Below, piece after piece: positions 58,794 through 64,000 of a stretch of DNA of 64,000 nucleotides. Made by a program: the position numbers and the translations under genes. Positions within the stretch are counted from its first letter, which is position 1; the number at the start of each line of letters is the position of its first letter. The stretch covers positions 619,303,255 to 619,367,254 of the forward strand of contig NC_081409.1 of the NCBI RefSeq assembly GCF_030272615.1. Reading direction: 5' to 3'. The DNA comes from Cryptomeria japonica (taxonomy: Eukaryota > Streptophyta > Pinopsida > Cupressales > Cupressaceae). A model generated the notes under the pieces. It ran no database searches. It saw nothing but the letters and a program-made list of their open reading frames with translations, and was not told the DNA's origin.

Positions 58794-61700
58794 TCAACCT
58801 TGTAACTGGGTGGTTACAATTTGAAAGAGATCTTCCAAAACCAAATTTATTCTTTCCATAAACTTCTTATTGTCTTTTATTTTTGCCTTTGTTCTTTGAA
58901 CTATACCGGTGAGTTGCTGCATATGCTTTGACGGTATTTTATGTCCTTGTACTAATGCCTCAGATATTTCCTTTCTCAGGGATTCTAGATAGTCCAGTTT
59001 GGGACTTAGTCTTAGTCTCAGATTCTTAGCCTTGTTTATTATTCTCTCCTTTTCTCTCTCTAGCTTCAGTAGCTCTTCCTCAAAACCTGTTATCTTTTGC
59101 TCAAAAACTGATAATGTATCAGATGAATTAACAAAATTGTCAGCAAGTTTGTTAATTTCTTCTTGTACTTTGCTCATCTTCTTATCTATGTCCACTATCA
59201 AAAAGTTTGTCTTGCAAGTATCTTTGTATATATTTTTACATTCCTTCAATATGTTACATAGTTTTGGTAGAAGTGTGTCAAATTCCCTAGTACACTTCTT
59301 TATTTGATCCTCAAAGAATTTTTGTTTTTGAGTTTCCAACCTGTCTTTGAAAGCCTGTTCCTTTATTTGCTCAACTATCACTATGTTGTCAGTAATATAC
59401 TTCGACAAAGTGTCAAGTTGACTTAAAGAATCCTTATTATCTATGTTGCATTTTGGAGCTATCATCCTAAAAATTGGGATTGTGTCATCTATAGCTTTAT
59501 AAGCTTGTGAACTACAATCAATTATTTTCTTCAAAGAATCTAAAAGAACTTCAGTTACATTGGTTGATTTGTAATTTGCTGAGGATGAACCAACATTTTG
59601 AATTTCACTGGTGGAGGAAGTAACCATGCTTGTAGTGACCTCTGGTAGGTCAGTCTGTGTTTTCATTTCCTTAAGCAAGGGTTTTTGTTTCTCTCCTGTT
59701 GCCGGTGGCACTGTTTCCACATGAACCTGTTCCTATTTCGGAGCCTATTGCTCTGTTTGTCTCTCTATCTATTGATCTATTCCAGTCTCTATTTGTTTCC
59801 CTATGCTATCATCTTCAACTTTTCCTTCAGTGTTATCAATGTTGTCAATTGTCGGTGGCTCACTAGCCATGTCAATCTTATCGGTTGTGTCTTTATCTAC
59901 CACAATGTTGACCTTTTGAATATCAACATCAACTGTGTATAGTATCTTTGAATTAGGATTAGTATCCATACTATCATTTTTCGGTTGGTCTTCTATTGTT
60001 GTTACCGGTGTAGTAATCAGAGGCGGTGGGGATAAGTTATCTTTTATTTTGATACTAGGAGGTCCACCAACCTTTCCTTTACCCTTATCTTTGTCCTTTT
60101 GATAGACCTTGATAGCCTTGAGGTTCCTGTACTCTTCCTGCTTTTCCTTCTCCACAAGGAATATATCCCATCCATTTTCTATTTCTTTTGTTACCTCTTT
60201 TACTCTTCCTGCCATTAGTGCAATATGCCAGTGCGCAGTAGAGAATACTGACTGGTTGGCTTTTTCAATTTGATTATCTATTTCTTTTGGAGAGTTGACT
60301 GGGTAGACAGCAAGTAATTTTTCAATTTTGATTTTCTTGTCAAGTTCTACAATAGATTGTCTTCTTGCTTCTAGTCTCTTGAATAATTCATCTGGTAGTT
60401 CATCTACAACTTCCATCAAAAAACTTCTTATAGATATCCAGGTGTAAAATAACACTATTTTCAACTTGCTCTTTCTCATCTGCTGATAGTGTATCATATA
60501 ATTTTTCTATGTTTTTGAGTTTTCCTTCTTCTGTGATTTCATCCAATAGTCTGTCAATTGAAGAAATATTTTGTTGAGTCCTTTTCTTCTTAGGTGTTAG
60601 CTTTTTCTTTAGGGTTGTCTTCTTTACCAGAGACCTCACTACCTATTGTTTTTGTCTAGTTCTTCTAGGCAAGGGTGTGGATACCATTGAAGGTTGTCTT
60701 TTCCTTACAACTCTTTTGAATTTAGTTGGCATGTCACTCTCTGAAGAAGTTGCTACTGGTGAAAGGTGAGTTTTTGGTTGTTGAGCCTGTAACTCATCTT
60801 CAATGATACTAGTTTGTTTCAGTACATCTTCTTTTATATCCTTAGCCTGCCTTGAACCTCTCCTCACTGTTGCTTCTACTTTCTTAACTCTCTTCTTAGA
60901 TTGAATTTGGCTTTCAATGGTCTCAGCACTACCAAATATTTCCTCCTTAGGTTCATTTGGTTCTTCCATAAGTGCTTTAGCATATGTTTCAATGATGTGT
61001 TCATCAGTCTCATAACCCATCTCAGTAACCCAAATTGTTCTTGGGATAACTGCTTCCATCCAAATCTCATCCTTTTTAATTACAAAACATATATCATCTT
61101 TATATTTGTTTACAATTTTCTATGATAGTCTGACTCTTTTGTTCATTCTGGCCTTTAGTGCTTGAAAATACTCATCAATATTCTTTTGTTTGCTTTCACC
61201 CATGTTGTTGAATAAGTCTGATAACTATTTTCCTACCGGTATGTCAAATCCAAGGTTCTTGATACCTATACCGAGCACCTATTTGGTTATGTGTATCATT
61301 AAGCATACAAGTAAGTTACCAAATCTAAATGTTCCTTTCTTATCCTTCTTGATCTTCCCTAAATTGTCAATCAATTCATCCTTTATCCATTCACATACAT
61401 CAATTTTTATATTATCCTTAACCATATCATGTGCACTTTTTATGCATAAACTGGAAATAGAGTTAAGTCGGTTTGCATGTGTTTCTTTGTAACCTAAAAT
61501 CATGTTAAAAAATCTCACATTTATATCGGTCACATCATTAACCCTTAGAGACCTTCTGTCAGATATTGCACTAGTTAGGTTTATTACCAGATCATTTGAG
61601 ACCTTCTTTGTCTTGTCTGGTCTGTTACCGATAGAAGGTAACCCTATTGCAGCTTTCACAACTTCCTTGGTAATTTTATGAAGTGAATCTAGCCAAAAGA

Positions 61701-62067
61701 ATTCTCCATGTGCCTTGCTTAATATTATCCTTATTACTTCCTTGGGAAATTCTAGAATGCAAAGGATTTCGGTGAATCCTGGGGTTTCAACAATCTTGTG
61801 TTCAGGTTTTAAATTTTTGGAGTCATCACATATAATATATTTGTACATGTTTTTGACTTCTTCATCTCCTAATTCTTCTATATGGCAATGGATATAAATT
61901 CTAGGGTCTTCTGCATAAACAACTCCTTTGGGAATTTGAGAAAAAGCACCTACATTATCATCATTTTTAGCTATCTCAGGAACTAACTAAAATACGGGCC
62001 TAGGGCGTTTGATTACCTCGACCATAGTAGGGTTTGCTATGAATTCAAGTACAGAAGAGGATGCCAT
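58794..62067 (-). pseudogene. Copia-D ORF2: about 1,090-codon protein of unknown function
   Basis: Start ATG at 62067 (MASSSVLEFIANPTMVEVIK). One frame runs to about 60420, then a single-base shift at an A-run (60417-60424) moves to the frame that ends at 58794. About seven stops interrupt it. N-terminal part (62067-61279): a folded-looking domain with FTEILCILEFPKEVIRIIL, HGEFFWLDSLHKITKEVV, AAIGLPSIGNRPDKTKKVSN, INVRFFNMILGY and FRFGNLLVCLMIHIT. Middle part (about 61060-60400): basic and charged, with KKTTLKKKLTPKKKRTQQ. C-terminal 308 codons (59720-58794): predominantly helical, coiled-coil-like (EEELLKLEREKERIINKAKN). I see no RT, integrase, protease or zinc finger. The GLPS block is faintly reminiscent of plant-mobile or transposon-associated domains, but I would not assign it. 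Confidence 0.7.
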
Positions 62068-62361
62068 GATTATAAATACCTTTTTCTACCTTTGGAAGGA
62101 TTGATCGCTGAAATGCTTTGCCTCTTTGCTCGAAATGCCTTAGCTTTAGAAATTTCACGCTCTTCGAATGCTTGGTGAAGTGAAATGGAGCCAAAAACAT
62201 TACTTTATAATGTCAATCTGCCAACTACCACATTTAATGTCTGTCAGTTAAGTAATCAGTTAACATAACTGTCAGTATAGAAGTAATTTCAACTTCTTAC
62301 CATCAACCGAGGGAATAATAGCATATGTCTCATTGATTGCCAAACCCTCAAAGAAATTTCT
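62068..62361 (-). other. Spacer between Copia-D gag and ORF2
   Basis: About 290 bases with no supported frame; it separates the gag stop from the ORF2 ATG, so ORF2 is not simply fused to gag here. Confidence 0.5.
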
Positions 62362-63498
62362 TCAATTTGATGAAGAGACTTCTGCCAGTGAAGTGCTACT
62401 CTGTCCTGCTGGTGGAGTGTTACTTGGTTCTACCGGCATAGTAGTATTCCTATCCACATTCAGTTCTGATTTCGTGATCCATTGTTTTGAAAATTCTTGC
62501 TTAACCTCTTCAACTTTTTCTTTACCTTTCAAACTAGGACCTTTGTTGTCTGTTGGTGAGGACTTGCTTCTACAAAATTTAGCAATATGCCCAATTTTGT
62601 TACACGTATAACAAGTCACATTAGTTCTCTGAATAGCCTTTCCATAACCTATGCCGGTTTGTGTTCTACATTGATTAGATAAGTGTCCAAATATTCCACA
62701 AACATAACATCTCACATTCATTCTGCAATTCTCAAAGTTATGACCAACTTTGTTGCATTTTGAACATTGACCGGTGGGTGCATTGGTATTTTGATAGTTT
62801 CTAGATCTACATTCATTTTCTCTATGACCATACTTATTACAGTTAAAGCATTTGCCATTGAATTTATAAGTAGTAAGTTGTCTTACCAGTTTGCTATGAT
62901 CCTATGTGTTTGCAATACCGGAGCTTTCACCAACTTCAAAGCCATTTCCAGAAGTGTCACCTTTAGGTTTTTGATTCTTCAGCAAGTTACCAAGTTCCTC
63001 TGAGCTTTTCTTGAATTTTTCTTTATGTTGATTTGCAGTATCTAGTTCTCTTTCTAAGACTTCTTTCTGCCTCATCAGTTCATTTGAGTCATTCTGAATG
63101 TGCATCAGATCTGTCTTCAACAAATCATTTTCATAGCTAAGTCTTGTGTTCTCATTTGCAGCATCACTTAGTCTTTTGGTAAAATCTTCTTCATTCTTCT
63201 TTCTATCTTCAATTTCTTTACAAAATCTCATAGTCATATCCTGCATCTCATTCTTTGTTGTCATGTTCTCTTGCTTTACCTTGTTTATCATATCATTAAG
63301 AGTTTCTTTTTCATCATTCTCATTTTGCATCTTTTCACAAAGTTCTCTTCTCTTGTTTCTTGAAATAGTAAGATTCTCTTGAAGTGCTTGAATAATATCC
63401 TGAGCAACTTTTAGATCATCTTCAAGTTTGATATTTTTCAATTTTTCTGCATCATAGTCTAAGAGAGATCCTTCAAGTTGCTTCATCATATTTTCCAT
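62362..63498 (-). pseudogene. Copia-D gag: coiled coil plus four zinc knuckles
   Basis: One frame with a single TAG near 62902. The ATG at 63498 (MENMMKQLEG) is the first in frame; the frame is open upstream to the primer site but without an ATG. Residues 1-180 are a long coiled coil (KRRELCEKMQNENDEKETL, RKKNEEDFTKRLSD). Then four CCHC knuckles: CFNCNKYGHRENEC, CSKCNKVGHNFENC, CYVCGIFGHLSNQC and CYTCNKIGHIAKFC, about 62560-62860. The tail is Lys/Ser/Pro-rich. Knuckles bind RNA; a coiled coil could replace the usual capsid domain for assembly. It lacks the UBN2 block of ordinary copia gag. The same architecture appears in Copia-C. Confidence 0.85.
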
Positions 63499-63555
63499 CT
63501 CTACCGGTGTCAAGATCTTCCTCAAGTTGTTAGGCTTCTGAAAATAGAGGACCAA

Positions 63556-63567
63556 GCTCTAATACCA
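63556..63567 (-). other. Primer binding site of Copia-D
   Basis: The minus strand reads TGGTATTAGAGC, tRNA-Met type with one C>T change, two bases from the LTR at 63570. Confidence 0.9.
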
Positions 63568-63569
63568 AT

Positions 63570-64000
63570 TGTTAGGATTCCCATAGATACTGAGAGGGGG
63601 GGGGTGAATTAGTATCTAACCGGTTATAGAATTTTCTTAACTTAAAACATGTAGAGCATATTAATACTGTGTACCAGTAAGCAGAAAGTAATGTAATAAA
63701 TAGAGATGAAAACAACCACATGAAAAACACACCATAACACAAGGATATAATGAGGAAACCCAGTGTGGGAAAAACCTTGGTGGGATTTGTGACCCACAAT
63801 ATTCACTTACTGGCCAATAAGAGAATATTACTGCTACAAGAGGGGCCTGCACATGCAGGAAGACCAACTACCTAGAGCTCATTGCTTGAATACAAAATAG
63901 GAAGTCTCACTGACTTACAAAAATGGATTATATAAATCCAGTGTCTTGTACTACTTCAAAGTAGCATCTATAATGCCAAATCTAGTACCGATTTCTGCTC
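63570..64000 (-). repeat. Copia-D 5' LTR, partial (leaves window)
   Basis: It opens TGTTAGGATTCCCATAG in plus orientation; 431 bp are visible and match 57783-58215. Confidence 0.93.

Larger units (their letters stand above)
57783..64000 (-). mobile_element. Copia-D: large non-autonomous copia with gag and a novel long ORF2
   Basis: The 3' LTR is 57783-58587 and the 5' LTR starts at 63570 and leaves the window. A tRNA-Met-type primer site and AAAGGGGGAGAT tract are in place. Total length is about 6.6 kb if the 5' LTR equals the 3' one. Between them only gag (62362-63498) and ORF2 (58794-62067) are found; there is no protease, integrase, RT or RNase H. The left flank ATAAC (57778-57782) should reappear beyond the right LTR. 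Confidence 0.88.

Noticed and set aside
1-64000. CRISPR array, tRNA, rRNA, organelle insert or bacterial operon
   Set aside because: No regular spaced repeats of that kind, no tRNA-like fold or rRNA sequence recognised; tRNA-like strings are retroelement primer sites.

Overview
This is a plant nuclear window made entirely of transposable elements. I found no host gene, tRNA, rRNA or CRISPR. All coding sequence belongs to Ty1/copia and Ty3/gypsy LTR retrotransposons, nearly all broken by stops (mostly CAG>TAG and CGA>TGA type) and frameshifts. The AT-rich composition, many old LTRs, very long gypsy LTRs (about 4.5 kb and 3.8 kb) and deep nesting suggest a large-genome seed plant, most likely a gymnosperm/conifer. 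The host call is inference; no host gene confirms it.

Layout, left to right. 1-1198: 5' end of a minus-strand copia (Copia-F), inserted in the gag of another minus copia (Copia-E, gag 1199-1841, LTR 1906-3658). Copia-E sits in an older copia LTR (LTR-G, 3659-4078), which sits in an old minus-strand gypsy LTR (Gypsy-0, 4079-4201). That LTR resumes at 46433-46845. Between its halves lies Gypsy-1, a plus-strand chromovirus-like element (4202-46432) with a GATAG target-site duplication.

Gypsy-1 carries four direct insertions. (a) Solo copia LTR-J (4286-13323) in its 5' LTR, itself split by the full-length minus-strand Copia-A (4544-12134). (b) Plus-strand Copia-B (21756-36310, duplication CACTT), inserted between the second and third catalytic integrase residues; its own 5' LTR is split by a non-autonomous Tat-like gypsy (22511-29726, duplication GGCAT) with an antisense plant-mobile-domain ORF. 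(c) Solo copia LTR-K (37853-38757, GTATT) in the 3' LTR. (d) A 3.8 kb solo gypsy-type LTR-L (41636-45454, ATTGT), also in the 3' LTR.

Right of 46845: the gag of Copia-C (minus, multi-zinc-knuckle) and its 5' LTR (47877-48054), which contains LTR-H (48055-49565), which contains plus-strand LTR-I (49566 to about 50400). LTR-I is cut by Gypsy-2, a plus-strand Tat-like element whose order is protease, extra RNase H, RT, degenerate RNase H, integrase. Gypsy-2 is cut at 57782 by Copia-D (57783 to beyond the window).

Copia-D is the most interesting item. It has normal copia ends (tRNA-Met-type primer site, polypurine tract, LTRs) but no protease, integrase or RT. It encodes a coiled-coil gag with four zinc knuckles and a second reading frame of about 1,090 codons that I do not recognise. 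Copia-C has the same kind of gag, which suggests a family. These elements would need enzymes supplied in trans by autonomous copias such as the Copia-A/B type.
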